Assembly: GCA_019911985.1 (NCBI GenBank)
Contig: JAIOJO010000310.1
Span: 1-13,745, forward strand
Reading direction: 5' to 3'
Length of the DNA stretch: 13,745 bases
Source of the DNA: Sulfuricellaceae bacterium
GTDB lineage: Bacteria; Pseudomonadota; Gammaproteobacteria; Burkholderiales; UBA9220
Part shown: positions 7,694 through 13,745 of the stretch, piece after piece
Layout: every line of letters begins with the position of its first letter
Position numbering within the stretch: the first letter of the stretch is position 1
The notes under the pieces: generated by a model
Databases searched by the model: none
Told to the model about the DNA's origin: nothing
Seen by the model: only the letters and a program-made list of their open reading frames with translations
Position numbers and translations under genes: made by a program

Positions 7694-9172
7694 ATGCCAC
7701 AATCCCTATCACTATCCAAGGCCGCACGCCTGATCGGCCTATCCCGCGCCACGCTGCAGCGCAAAATCAAAAACGGCGAATTGGACTCTTTCGACGGCAT
7801 GGTTCAGCCGGAAGATCTGCTGCGGGCTTTCCCCGATTTCGAAATCGAGGCCGATCCCGAATACGAGCGCGTCAAGGTCATCAAAGAGCAGGCTTTCGGC
7901 AAACGCGTGTTCGAGCGGGCCCTGCCGGACAAGGAGGTGCTGGCGGCACGGCTGAATAGCCTGGGCCGGGAGTTGTCCGATGCGCAAGCCAAGCTGCAGC
8001 ATTATCGAACGCTTATCGAGAACCTGGGCCGCAAATTGTCCGCGCTGGCCGCAACCGGCGGAGAAAGGCTGGCGTCGGACATTTCCGCGCTGCAATCCTG
8101 GCTCAGCGGCGAGCTGGAGGGACAAGCGGAAGGTTTCCCCCATGCCATTTTAGTGAAGGAAAGTTTAATGCGCATTATGTCACCCCAGGTTCGTCTTGTT
8201 CCCAGCGGTCACGAATTTTTCGTCGAGGGGTCCGACACCATTTTGGAGGCGGCTTTGCATGCCGGCATTGCCCTCGATTACGCGTGCAGCAACGGCAATT
8301 GCGGCGAGTGCAAGGCGCGCATCGTTTCCGGGCAAGTGAAAAAAATCCATCCTCACGATTTTCATATCAGCGAAGCCGAGCAGGGACGGGGCTATGTCTT
8401 GCTGTGCTCGAACACCGCCGTGACCGATCTGGTGATCGAGGCCAGCGTGGCGGGAAGCGTGGCGGAAATTCCGCTGCAGCACATCACCGCCAAGGTGAAG
8501 GGGGTGGACGCCTTGGGCGACGATATTCGCTTGCTCAAGGTGCAAACGCCGCGTTCCAGCCGCTTGCGGTTTTTTGCCGGCCAATCGGTTACCCTCAGCT
8601 TCGGACGCGGCGTGGAAGGCGCCTTCCCGGTCGCGAGCTGTCCATGCGACGACCGCAACCTGCAGTTCCACGTCCGCCGCCAGGCCGGAAACCGCTTTGC
8701 CGAGTATGTGTTCGACCAATTGCGCGGCGGTGAAGAAGTCGCGCTCGAAGGCCCGCTGGGCGATTTCGTGCTGCGCGAGGAGTCGCCGCGCATCCCGCTG
8801 TTCTTGGCTTTCGACAGCGGTTTCGCCCCGATCAAGAGCCTGATCGAGCACGCCATGGCGGTGGACAATGCCGAATCCTTGCATCTGTATTGGCTGGCGT
8901 CTCGTCCCGAAGAGCTTTACATGACCAACATCTGCCGGGCATGGGCCGACGCCTTGGATAATTTCACGTTCACTGCCCTGGTCGCCGACCGGGACGGCAT
9001 CGCCGGGCAAATGCGGCAGGTCGTCCTGGCTTTCCCGGACTTGGCGAAATTCGACGTTTATGTGGCCGGCCCGAATGCGCAAACGGCCGAGGCGAAATCG
9101 ATTTTGCTGCAGCAAGGCCTTCCGCCCGAGCAATTGTTCCTGTCCGAATCGGCTAATTTCTTCATTTACTGA
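7694..9172 (+). CDS. HTH / [2Fe-2S] ferredoxin / reductase-like fusion protein
   Basis: A 492-residue multidomain protein. Residues about 5-48 resemble a MerR/excisionase-type helix-turn-helix (SLSKAARLIGLSRATLQRKI, then DGMVQPEDLLRAFPD). About 85-150 is a coiled-coil linker. About 165-255 is a plant-type ferredoxin with C198-x4-C203-x2-C206 and C238 (YACSNGNCGECKA, LLCSN). About 260-492 aligns in layout with ferredoxin-NAD(P) reductases such as AscD/phenol hydroxylase reductase (LQFHVRR, EGPLGDFVLREES, SGFAPIKSLIEH). The FAD motif RxYS is replaced by AFPV (310-313), the GGTG nucleotide loop by FDSG (373-376) and the terminal CGP by AGP, so ordinary reductase activity is uncertain. AGGAGG (7682-7687) precedes the ATG. 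It is the last gene of the cassette and overlaps the convergent peptidase gene by 11 bases. A redox-sensing regulator is as plausible as an electron-transfer enzyme. Confidence 0.85.
   Translation: MPQSLSLSKAARLIGLSRATLQRKIKNGELDSFDGMVQPEDLLRAFPDFEIEADPEYERVKVIKEQAFGKRVFERALPDKEVLAARLNSLGRELSDAQAKLQHYRTLIENLGRKLSALAATGGERLASDISALQSWLSGELEGQAEGFPHAILVKESLMRIMSPQVRLVPSGHEFFVEGSDTILEAALHAGIALDYACSNGNCGECKARIVSGQVKKIHPHDFHISEAEQGRGYVLLCSNTAVTDLVIEASVAGSVAEIPLQHITAKVKGVDALGDDIRLLKVQTPRSSRLRFFAGQSVTLSFGRGVEGAFPVASCPCDDRNLQFHVRRQAGNRFAEYVFDQLRGGEEVALEGPLGDFVLREESPRIPLFLAFDSGFAPIKSLIEHAMAVDNAESLHLYWLASRPEELYMTNICRAWADALDNFTFTALVADRDGIAGQMRQVVLAFPDLAKFDVYVAGPNAQTAEAKSILLQQGLPPEQLFLSESANFFIY
8156..8170 (+). 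promoter_or_regulatory. Internal ribosome site and ATG before the redox half
   Basis: AAGGA (8156-8160) lies seven bases upstream of an in-frame ATG (8168-8170, M159), right at the end of the coiled-coil linker and just before the ferredoxin domain. Initiation here would give a 334-residue protein holding only the ferredoxin and reductase-like modules. Confidence 0.4.
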
Positions 9173-9674
9173 ACAAGCTGCGCGCCGCTTCCAAATGGTG
9201 CGCGTAATAGCTGTTCTTTAGGCTGCTGATCTTGATCTTGCCGTTGCTGCTCGGGGCATGGATGAAGCGGTTATTGCCGATGTAGATGCCGACGTGGGAA
9301 AAGGGCCGGTGCTCGGTGTTGAAGAAAACCAAATCACCCGGCCGCAAGTCATCCATGTCGATATCGCGCCCAAGTCCGGCGATTTGCGCGGCATTGTGGG
9401 GAAGCTTCAGGCCGACGGCATTTTCGAAAATATAGCTCACCATGCCGCTGCAATCCAAGCCGCTTTCCGGGTTGCTGCCGCCGAAGCGGTAGTCGGTATT
9501 GATCAGGCCGAAGGCATACATCACCACCTCGCGTCCCAAGGCCGGGTTGGCGGCGGGCAGCTTGAACTGCGCGGAGCCGGGGCGGACCGAGGGCGATGTT
9601 CCGCAGCCGGCGGCCAGCAGCACGGCCAGCAGAAACGAGGCTTGCAATAGGCGGGAAAGCGTTTTTTGCATCAT
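9162..9674 (-). CDS. NlpC/P60 lipoprotein peptidase
   Basis: Predicted envelope endopeptidase of the NlpC/P60 (C40) family that cleaves the peptide stems of peptidoglycan. The 170-residue form begins MMQKTLSRLL and has a lipoprotein signal ending LLAAGC, with C24 as the lipidation site; G at +2 predicts export to the outer membrane rather than inner-membrane retention. The catalytic core is visible: C75 in GLDCSG, H127 in SHVGIYIG and H139 in FIHA; RPGDLVFF precedes the first His. The frame continues upstream to 9749, but those 25 residues lack signal-peptide character, so I start at 9674 (the second ATG, at 9669-9671, is equally possible). Its Shine-Dalgarno sequence is weak. Its 3' end overlaps the fusion gene's end. 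It sits divergent from the secreted protein at 9837. Confidence 0.9.
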   Translation of the reverse strand: MMQKTLSRLLQASFLLAVLLAAGCGTSPSVRPGSAQFKLPAANPALGREVVMYAFGLINTDYRFGGSNPESGLDCSGMVSYIFENAVGLKLPHNAAQIAGLGRDIDMDDLRPGDLVFFNTEHRPFSHVGIYIGNNRFIHAPSSNGKIKISSLKNSYYAHHLEAARSLFSK

Positions 9675-9836
9675 GGCGGGTAGCCGATAGGGTGGGTCCG
9701 GGTTTATTGTAAAGCCTATTTGTCCTTTTCGGCCAACAGCGTATTCCATGCCCTATTGAGCCTGTCGCAGGGCAGCCAAGACGCTTGGCGCGGTTCGTGC
9801 TTCGATTTGTTTATCTGGGTGCAGAGGAGTGTCGCG

Positions 9837-10439
9837 ATGAAATTGAAGCGCGTGTTGGGATGCTGTTTCTTGTTTGCCGGCATGCTGATGGCGGCATCTG
9901 TCTCGGCCGCTCGGTTTGCCGTCAAGGATGTGTCGAATACCATAATTTCTTGCAGTGCTCCTTTGCTGCAAAATTTCCCGGCAGGTTCTTGCATTGCCAA
10001 TGGCCCGAATACCTTATTGCTCACGATCACCACGGCGCCGAACGAGTTCGCGCTGCAGTGTTCCGGGCAATACTGTTCGCCCGGTTATGAAACTTATATC
10101 GTTGCGCTCTATCAGGGTCGGTCTTATCTCTTACAGGGGCGGTCTTATCGCTTAACGAACGGGTTGCCACGGTGGCAGATTTTGCCGGCGGATGTAAGCA
10201 ATGTGCCGCCGACGATTCCATGGCGGCTACCCTTTTCTTCTCTGACTTTCAGCGGAAAAATAGAATACAGCGATACTTTTCAGCTCATTCTTCAGTGGGA
10301 TGACACTTACGACTATCGTTTGCATGCCGGTCAGCCCTTTTCCGGGCCGGAGGGCCTTGAGATTTACGCCGGCGTCAGTCCCATCGGACAGAAAGTGTTT
10401 ACCCCCGCTACGTTCAGGAAAATCTGGCCTCAACCCTGA
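9837..10439 (+). CDS. Secreted protein of unknown function
   Basis: A 200-residue exported protein. Residues 1-24 form a Sec signal peptide (MKLKRVLGCCFLFAGMLMAA, then SVSA), with cleavage after VSA-A expected. The mature part has four cysteines, at about C39, C52, C74 and C79 (IISCS, AGSCIAN, LQCSGQYCSPG), consistent with disulphides in the periplasm or outside the cell, and is otherwise rich in beta-forming residues. It contains a tandem heptad QGRSYLL/QGRSYRL at residues 93-106, encoded by a 21-base duplication. The ATG follows GAGGAG (9824-9829) by seven bases; upstream in-frame codons from 9720 carry no signal-like sequence and are rejected. I do not recognise a family. ispB follows after 140 bases. 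Confidence 0.75.
   Translation: MKLKRVLGCCFLFAGMLMAASVSAARFAVKDVSNTIISCSAPLLQNFPAGSCIANGPNTLLLTITTAPNEFALQCSGQYCSPGYETYIVALYQGRSYLLQGRSYRLTNGLPRWQILPADVSNVPPTIPWRLPFSSLTFSGKIEYSDTFQLILQWDDTYDYRLHAGQPFSGPEGLEIYAGVSPIGQKVFTPATFRKIWPQP
10113..10154 (+). repeat. In-frame 21-bp tandem duplication
   Basis: Two adjacent 21-base copies (10113-10133 and 10134-10154) differ at only two positions, T to G each time, and encode QGRSYLL then QGRSYRL. It reads as a fairly recent duplication inside the secreted-protein gene. Confidence 0.85.
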
Positions 10440-10527
10440 GGAAAATCTACTCCGTACTGCTGTTTGTCTGGCGGTTGGCGCCGATTTTGGATAGAATCCA
10501 CGGCGGCTTCGTGAGTTCCAACGGCCT

Positions 10528-10554
10528 TTGAGCTTGTCCCATAAAGTCTAAAAT
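10528..10554 (+). promoter_or_regulatory. Possible ispB promoter
   Basis: TTGAGC (10528-10533) and TAAAAT (10549-10554) are 15 bases apart, a short but usable spacing. Transcription would start near 10561, about 19 bases before the GTG. The region upstream is otherwise gene-free for 140 bases. Confidence 0.35.
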
Positions 10555-10579
10555 TTTTGCCAATCTCCTAAGTGCGATC

Positions 10580-11548
10580 GTGTCGATAGAAACCATTAAA
10601 GATTTCGTCGGAAATGACATGCTGTCCGTGGATGATGTGATCCGCCGCCGCTTGCATTCGGACGTCGTGTTAATACGCCAAGTGGCCGAGTATATTATCG
10701 GCAATGGCGGGAAACGCCTGCGCCCGGTGATGCTGCTGCTGTCCTCGGGCGTATTCGGCTCTTGCGGCGAACGCAGCCACGAATTGGCGGCGGTGGTCGA
10801 GTTTATCCATACCGCCACGCTGCTGCACGACGACGTGGTGGACGAGTCCCAGTTGCGCCGTGGCAACGCCACCGCCAATGCCCTGTTCGGAAACGCGGCG
10901 AGCGTATTGGTGGGCGATTTCCTGTATTCCCGCGCGTTTCAGATGATGGTCGGCTTGGGCAGCATGCGCGTGATGGAAGTGCTCTCCGATGCCACCAATG
11001 TGATTGCCGAAGGCGAAGTGCTGCAATTGCTGAACTGCCACGATGCGGACGTGGATGAAGCGCGTTATCTACAAGTCATCCGCTACAAAACGGCCAAGCT
11101 GTTCGAGGCGTCGGCCCGCCTCGGGGCTATTCTGGGCGAAGCCGCGGCGCAAGACGAAGAGGCCATGGCGCAGTTCGGCATGCGCTTGGGAACCGCTTTC
11201 CAATTGATCGATGACGTGTTGGACTATTCCGATAGCCACGAAGCGATGGGAAAGAACGTCGGCGACGATTTGGCCGAAGGCAAGCCCACGCTGCCCTTGA
11301 TTTACGTGATGCAGCACGGCTCCGCGGAGCAGGCAGGCGTGGTGCGCCATGCCATCGAAAAAGGCGGCTTGAGCGACTTGAATGCGGTGATGCAAGCCAT
11401 CCGCGATACCGGCGCGCTGGATTACGCGCGCTGTCGCGCCGAGGCGGAAGCAAGCTCCGCCTGCGCGGCGATTGCACATTTGCCGCATTCAAAAGCGAAG
11501 GATAGTTTGCTACAATTGGCAGACTTTGCGGTTAGCCGGACATTCTGA
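10580..11548 (+). CDS. ispB: Octaprenyl diphosphate synthase
   Basis: Trans-prenyltransferase that extends farnesyl diphosphate with isopentenyl diphosphate units to make the side chain of ubiquinone or menaquinone. The 322-residue length and the motif order match E. coli IspB: GGKRLRP, the first aspartate-rich motif D84-D85-x2-D88 in LLHDDVVDES, FGNAASVLVGDF, AEGEVLQL, the second motif D211-D212-x2-D215 in LIDDVLDYS, and GKNVGDDLAEGKPTLPL. The start is GTG at 10580, giving an N-terminus (SIETIKDFVGNDMLSVD) that lines up with the E. coli protein; the first ATG, at M14, would cut into it. No strong Shine-Dalgarno sequence precedes the GTG. The chain length of the product is inferred from the family. 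tRNA-Pro starts 18 bases after the stop. Confidence 0.93.
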   Translation: MSIETIKDFVGNDMLSVDDVIRRRLHSDVVLIRQVAEYIIGNGGKRLRPVMLLLSSGVFGSCGERSHELAAVVEFIHTATLLHDDVVDESQLRRGNATANALFGNAASVLVGDFLYSRAFQMMVGLGSMRVMEVLSDATNVIAEGEVLQLLNCHDADVDEARYLQVIRYKTAKLFEASARLGAILGEAAAQDEEAMAQFGMRLGTAFQLIDDVLDYSDSHEAMGKNVGDDLAEGKPTLPLIYVMQHGSAEQAGVVRHAIEKGGLSDLNAVMQAIRDTGALDYARCRAEAEASSACAAIAHLPHSKAKDSLLQLADFAVSRTF

Positions 11549-11566
11549 ATTTCCGGCCGGTCACAA

Positions 11567-11643
11567 CGGGGTGTAGCTCAGCCTGGTAGAGTACTGCGTT
11601 CGGGACGCAGGAGCCGGAGGTTCGAATCCTCTCACCCCGACCA
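11567..11643 (+). tRNA. tRNA-Pro (anticodon CGG)
   Basis: A 77-base tRNA with encoded CCA. The acceptor arm CGGGGTG pairs with CACCCCG, the D arm is in GTAGCTCAGCCTGGTAGAG, and the anticodon arm CTGCG/CGCAG holds the loop TTCGGGA with CGG at 11601-11603, and the T arm GGAGG-TTCGAAT-CCTC closes. CGG with a following G is tRNA-Pro. It lies close behind ispB, so it may be partly processed from the same transcript. Confidence 0.97.
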
Positions 11644-11654
11644 AAAAATTCAAT

Positions 11655-11679
11655 AAAAACAGTATCCCATATTGTTTTT
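11655..11679 (+). terminator. Probable intrinsic terminator after tRNA-Pro
   Basis: AAAAACAGTAT (11655-11665) pairs with ATATTGTTTTT (11669-11679) across the loop CCC with a single G-U pair. The stem is AT-rich but ends in a run of five T, starting 12 bases after the tRNA, which suits termination. Confidence 0.5.
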
Positions 11680-11768
11680 GAGCCAGCCCAAAAAGCCGAC
11701 CTCTGCCTGCTAGGCGCTCCCTTTATCCCTCTATGTCCCGGCCGGATTGCCCTGCAAACCGGGCCGGT

Positions 11769-12617
11769 TCAGAGCGTTATCGTATAGGTGGAGCGTGCGG
11801 ACCGATCCAATAATTCCTCAAGATAGGCATCGGGATCGAGCTTGACGATGCTGTAGTAGATATGGAAAGCCGTGTCCGACTCTCCCGCGGTTTCGAGCAG
11901 AGCTTCGCCCATTTTTTGCAGCAACATCTCCTTGACCTGTTCGGCATCGTCCGTGTTCTTGCCAGGCAGGCAAATGACGAACTCCGCGCCGCCGTAGCGA
12001 TAAATTTTGTCTACGGGGCTTAAGGCTTCCCTGATACTGAGTATGGTCGTGCGCAACAGCTTGTCGCCGAGTTCGCGTCCATGGCTTTTGTTGATCTCTT
12101 TCAGGTCGAGATCCATCAGCAGGAGGCTGTATTGCGCCCCGCTTTCCTTCAGCCGCTGCTGCTCGGCCTTTAGATCAGGCAGCAATTTGGTATGATTGTA
12201 TGCCCCGGTCAAGGAATCGATGTTTTGCAGGGTATGCGATACCCTGAGCCGCACATTGGCCAGTTCATCGCGAAACTGCGACGCGCTGCCGAGGTACAGG
12301 TCATAATCCTCCGTGGCTACCAGTCCCGTGCCCTTGACCTTGAGACAGACCTCCCGCGCGTTCTTGTGCATTGCCTGGTGTAATTCCCCGACTTTTTTGA
12401 GGGTAGGCAAGTTGCGCAGATGCGAATTGCCCTTGCTGTAGAACCAGCGGCCAAAAGCGCACTGGTGGTGGGCATCCTCGGCGATGTCCTTGGCCGCCGG
12501 TGGAAGCTTGCAAACCAGGGTGCGCAGCAGTTCTTCGCGCCATTTGTCGTGCAGTGACAGCGCCTCTTCAATTGTCGCCAAGATGCTCTTAAGTTCCTCT
12601 GTCGTGACGCTGATCAT
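11769..12617 (-). CDS. CZB-GGDEF protein (DgcZ-like), degenerate GGAEF motif
   Basis: A 282-residue protein built like E. coli DgcZ. The N-terminal chemoreceptor zinc-binding (CZB) domain (about 1-130) has all four zinc ligands, H23, C53, H80 and H84, each one residue beyond the E. coli positions; CAFGRW and HQAMH are the signature segments. The C-terminal GGDEF domain (about 131-282) starts NIDSLTGAYN. Its key motif is GGAEF (209-213), with alanine where catalytic cyclases have Asp/Glu. The metal/substrate strand reads MDLDLKEIN, one residue shorter than the usual DxDxFKxIN, and the C-terminal segment is also poorly conserved. Zinc sensing looks intact but cyclase activity doubtful; it may instead bind GTP or c-di-GMP or be inactive. 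AGGAG (12626-12630) precedes the ATG by eight bases. The HD-GYP gene lies upstream on the same strand, 280 bases away. Confidence 0.88.
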   Translation of the reverse strand: MISVTTEELKSILATIEEALSLHDKWREELLRTLVCKLPPAAKDIAEDAHHQCAFGRWFYSKGNSHLRNLPTLKKVGELHQAMHKNAREVCLKVKGTGLVATEDYDLYLGSASQFRDELANVRLRVSHTLQNIDSLTGAYNHTKLLPDLKAEQQRLKESGAQYSLLLMDLDLKEINKSHGRELGDKLLRTTILSIREALSPVDKIYRYGGAEFVICLPGKNTDDAEQVKEMLLQKMGEALLETAGESDTAFHIYYSIVKLDPDAYLEELLDRSARSTYTITL

Positions 12618-12748
12618 TTTCGCACTCCTTTAAAGTGACGCTCAATTGTTAGCGGGTCTTCAAGCGGGCTGTTTTATCTGAGTTTGAACTTGCCTAGCAT
12701 GTCCGTGTTTTCGATCTCGAAGCCCAGATCATCCGCAAGTCGATTGAA

Positions 12749-12970
12749 TTGTATAAAAAATACCGAGGCGATGTGTGTGGAAACTGTGAACACTTTGTAA
12801 ACCATTGCGGCATCTTCAGGGCTTCCTTACGGATGGCCAGATGGAGGAATGAAAACAAGCCGCTGCGCGAATTCGCAGAGTCTTGCGCGGCCTACGTTCA
12901 GACGGCCCTAGGCGCCATTGCCTCTATGCGGCTAGCCTGGTCGTTGATGTCTTCGTCCGAATCGGGATAG
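12749..12970 (+). pseudogene. Cysteine-rich short open frame, possible gene or remnant
   Basis: A frame starting at TTG (12749) encodes LYKKYRGDVCGNCEHF, then HCGIF and later KPLREFAESCAAYVQ; the C-x2-C, C and late C spacing looks like a small zinc-binding module. The same frame runs back to an in-frame TAG near 12690 without an ATG or GTG, and those upstream codons (DLEAQIIRKSIE) also look protein-like. The last 24 residues are read antisense to the HD-GYP gene end, a 73-base convergent overlap, longer than usual. No good ribosome site is visible. It may be a TTG-started small protein or the tail of a decayed gene. The family is not recognised. Confidence 0.35.
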
Positions 12971-13745
12971 TTGGCCGCGATGGTGCGGAATTCCGGGTGA
13001 ATTTCGACAAAGGCGTCGGTGATGTCCGGATCGAAATGCTGGCCCTTGCCTGTGACGATAATCGCCATCGCATTTTCGTGGGACATGCTTGCCTTGTACA
13101 CCCGGCGGCTAATCAAGGCGTCGTATACGTCCGCCAGCGCCATCAGGCGCGCTGAAAGCGGGATGCGGTCTCCGGCCAGCCCTTCCGGGTAGCCCGAGCC
13201 GTCCCATTTTTCTTGGTGGGAATAGGCGATTTCCTTGGCGCAGACGAGGAATTCCACCGGCATGCCCAACTGGGCTTCGGCATGCTGGATGGCGTCGCGG
13301 CCGAGCGTGGTATGGGTCTTCATGATTTCGAATTCGTCCGGCTCCAGGCGGCCGGGCTTGAGCAGAATCCGGTCGGGAATGCCGACTTTGCCGATGTCGT
13401 GCAGCGGGGCCGACTTGAACAGCGTCTGGATGTAATGGGGGGTGAGCGTGGCGGCGAAGCGCGGATGGGTTTGCAGCTTCTCGGCGAGCGCCTTGACGTA
13501 AAACTTGGTGCGGAAAATGTGATTGCCGGTTTCGTTGTCGCGGGTTTCCGCCAGCGAGGCCATGGCCATGATGGTCACGTCCTGAATCGCCTGGACTTCG
13601 CGGGTGCGGCGCGCCACTTCCTGTTCGAGAAAAACATTTTTGTCCTTGAGGAAGTCGGCGCTGGCTTTCAGCGTCAGTTGCGCCAGGACTCGCGCCATCA
13701 GGATGGGCGGACTGATGGGTTTGGTGATGTAGTCCACCGCGCCGA
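12898..13745 (-). CDS. HD-GYP response regulator, N-terminus beyond the window
   Basis: C-terminal 282 or so residues of a protein whose 5' end lies off the right edge. The visible part starts with GAVDYITKP, the end of a receiver (REC) domain, followed by a helical linker and a full HD-GYP domain that would hydrolyse c-di-GMP. Conserved segments are NHIFRT, HDIGKVGIPD (HD at 13396-13401), the HxxxG helix, WDGSGYPEG, IPLSARLMALADVYDAL and RVYK. In the HHExxDGxGYP signature the second His is Gln (HQEKWDG, 13213-13218). The layout is RpfG-like. The stop is at 12898. It likely controls c-di-GMP together with the CZB-GGDEF gene downstream on the same strand; the partner kinase is not visible. Confidence 0.92.
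   Translation of the reverse strand, partial: GAVDYITKPISPPILMARVLAQLTLKASADFLKDKNVFLEQEVARRTREVQAIQDVTIMAMASLAETRDNETGNHIFRTKFYVKALAEKLQTHPRFAATLTPHYIQTLFKSAPLHDIGKVGIPDRILLKPGRLEPDEFEIMKTHTTLGRDAIQHAEAQLGMPVEFLVCAKEIAYSHQEKWDGSGYPEGLAGDRIPLSARLMALADVYDALISRRVYKASMSHENAMAIIVTGKGQHFDPDITDAFVEIHPEFRTIAANYPDSDEDINDQASRIEAMAPRAV

Noticed and set aside
8180..9133. 317-codon antisense frame over the redox fusion
   Set aside because: No domain, and composition typical of antisense shadow; the plus-strand ferredoxin motif is unambiguous.
9720..9836. N-terminal extension of the secreted protein
   Set aside because: It hides a clean signal peptide behind 39 non-signal residues, and the ATG at 9837 has a good ribosome site.
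11738..11767. CCGGCC/GGCCGG hairpin as terminator of the minus-strand CZB-GGDEF gene
   Set aside because: The stem has six pairs with an 18-base loop and no T-run follows on the minus strand.

Overview
The window reads as chromosomal DNA from a GC-rich gammaproteobacterium. The IspB protein carries the same long motif runs as the enterobacterial enzyme, the class Ia NrdA/NrdB pair is of the long, double-ATP-cone type seen in Pseudomonas-like bacteria, and a c-di-GMP pair (DgcZ-like CZB-GGDEF plus HD-GYP) closes the window. The dispersed intergenic repeats with TTTCTTTT/AAAAGAAA arms also fit that class. A methanotroph or relative is possible, but nothing here proves it.

Layout. Positions 53-907 (minus) hold purU. 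A 377-base divergent spacer (908-1284) contains an unusually large stem-loop in the purU leader and, on the other side, the nrdA promoter with a pair of NrdR-box-like sites. nrdA (1285-4125) and nrdB (4224-5369) follow. Then comes an AT-rich orphan gene for a small membrane-anchored protein (5428-5973), followed by a 724-base non-coding block (5974-6697). That block is dominated by a roughly 590-base imperfect palindrome made of two inverted copies of a repeat.

Positions 6698-9172 form a tightly spaced four-gene cassette: a 59-residue unknown, an SseB-domain protein, an 88-residue helical unknown, and a 492-residue fusion of a helix-turn-helix, a plant-type [2Fe-2S] ferredoxin and a reductase-like module. 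The fusion's flavin and nucleotide motifs are degenerate, and a strong Shine-Dalgarno sequence sits in front of an internal ATG exactly where the redox half begins. This cassette is the best candidate in the window for something undescribed.

The rest is a lipoprotein NlpC/P60 peptidase on the minus strand (9162-9674, overlapping the cassette's last gene by 11 bases), a secreted protein of unknown function with an in-frame 21-base duplication (9837-10439), ispB (10580-11548, GTG start), and tRNA-Pro(CGG) directly behind it. A CZB-GGDEF protein whose active-site motif is GGAEF (11769-12617, minus), a small cysteine-rich open frame that may be a remnant (12749-12970), and the C-terminal part of an HD-GYP response regulator running off the right edge (minus) complete it.

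How the genes work together: purU and nrdAB both serve nucleotide supply (formate/one-carbon balance for purines, and deoxynucleotides) but are divergently transcribed. The CZB-GGDEF and HD-GYP genes are plausibly a local c-di-GMP signalling pair, with the first perhaps a receptor rather than an enzyme. The other genes are ordinary single units.
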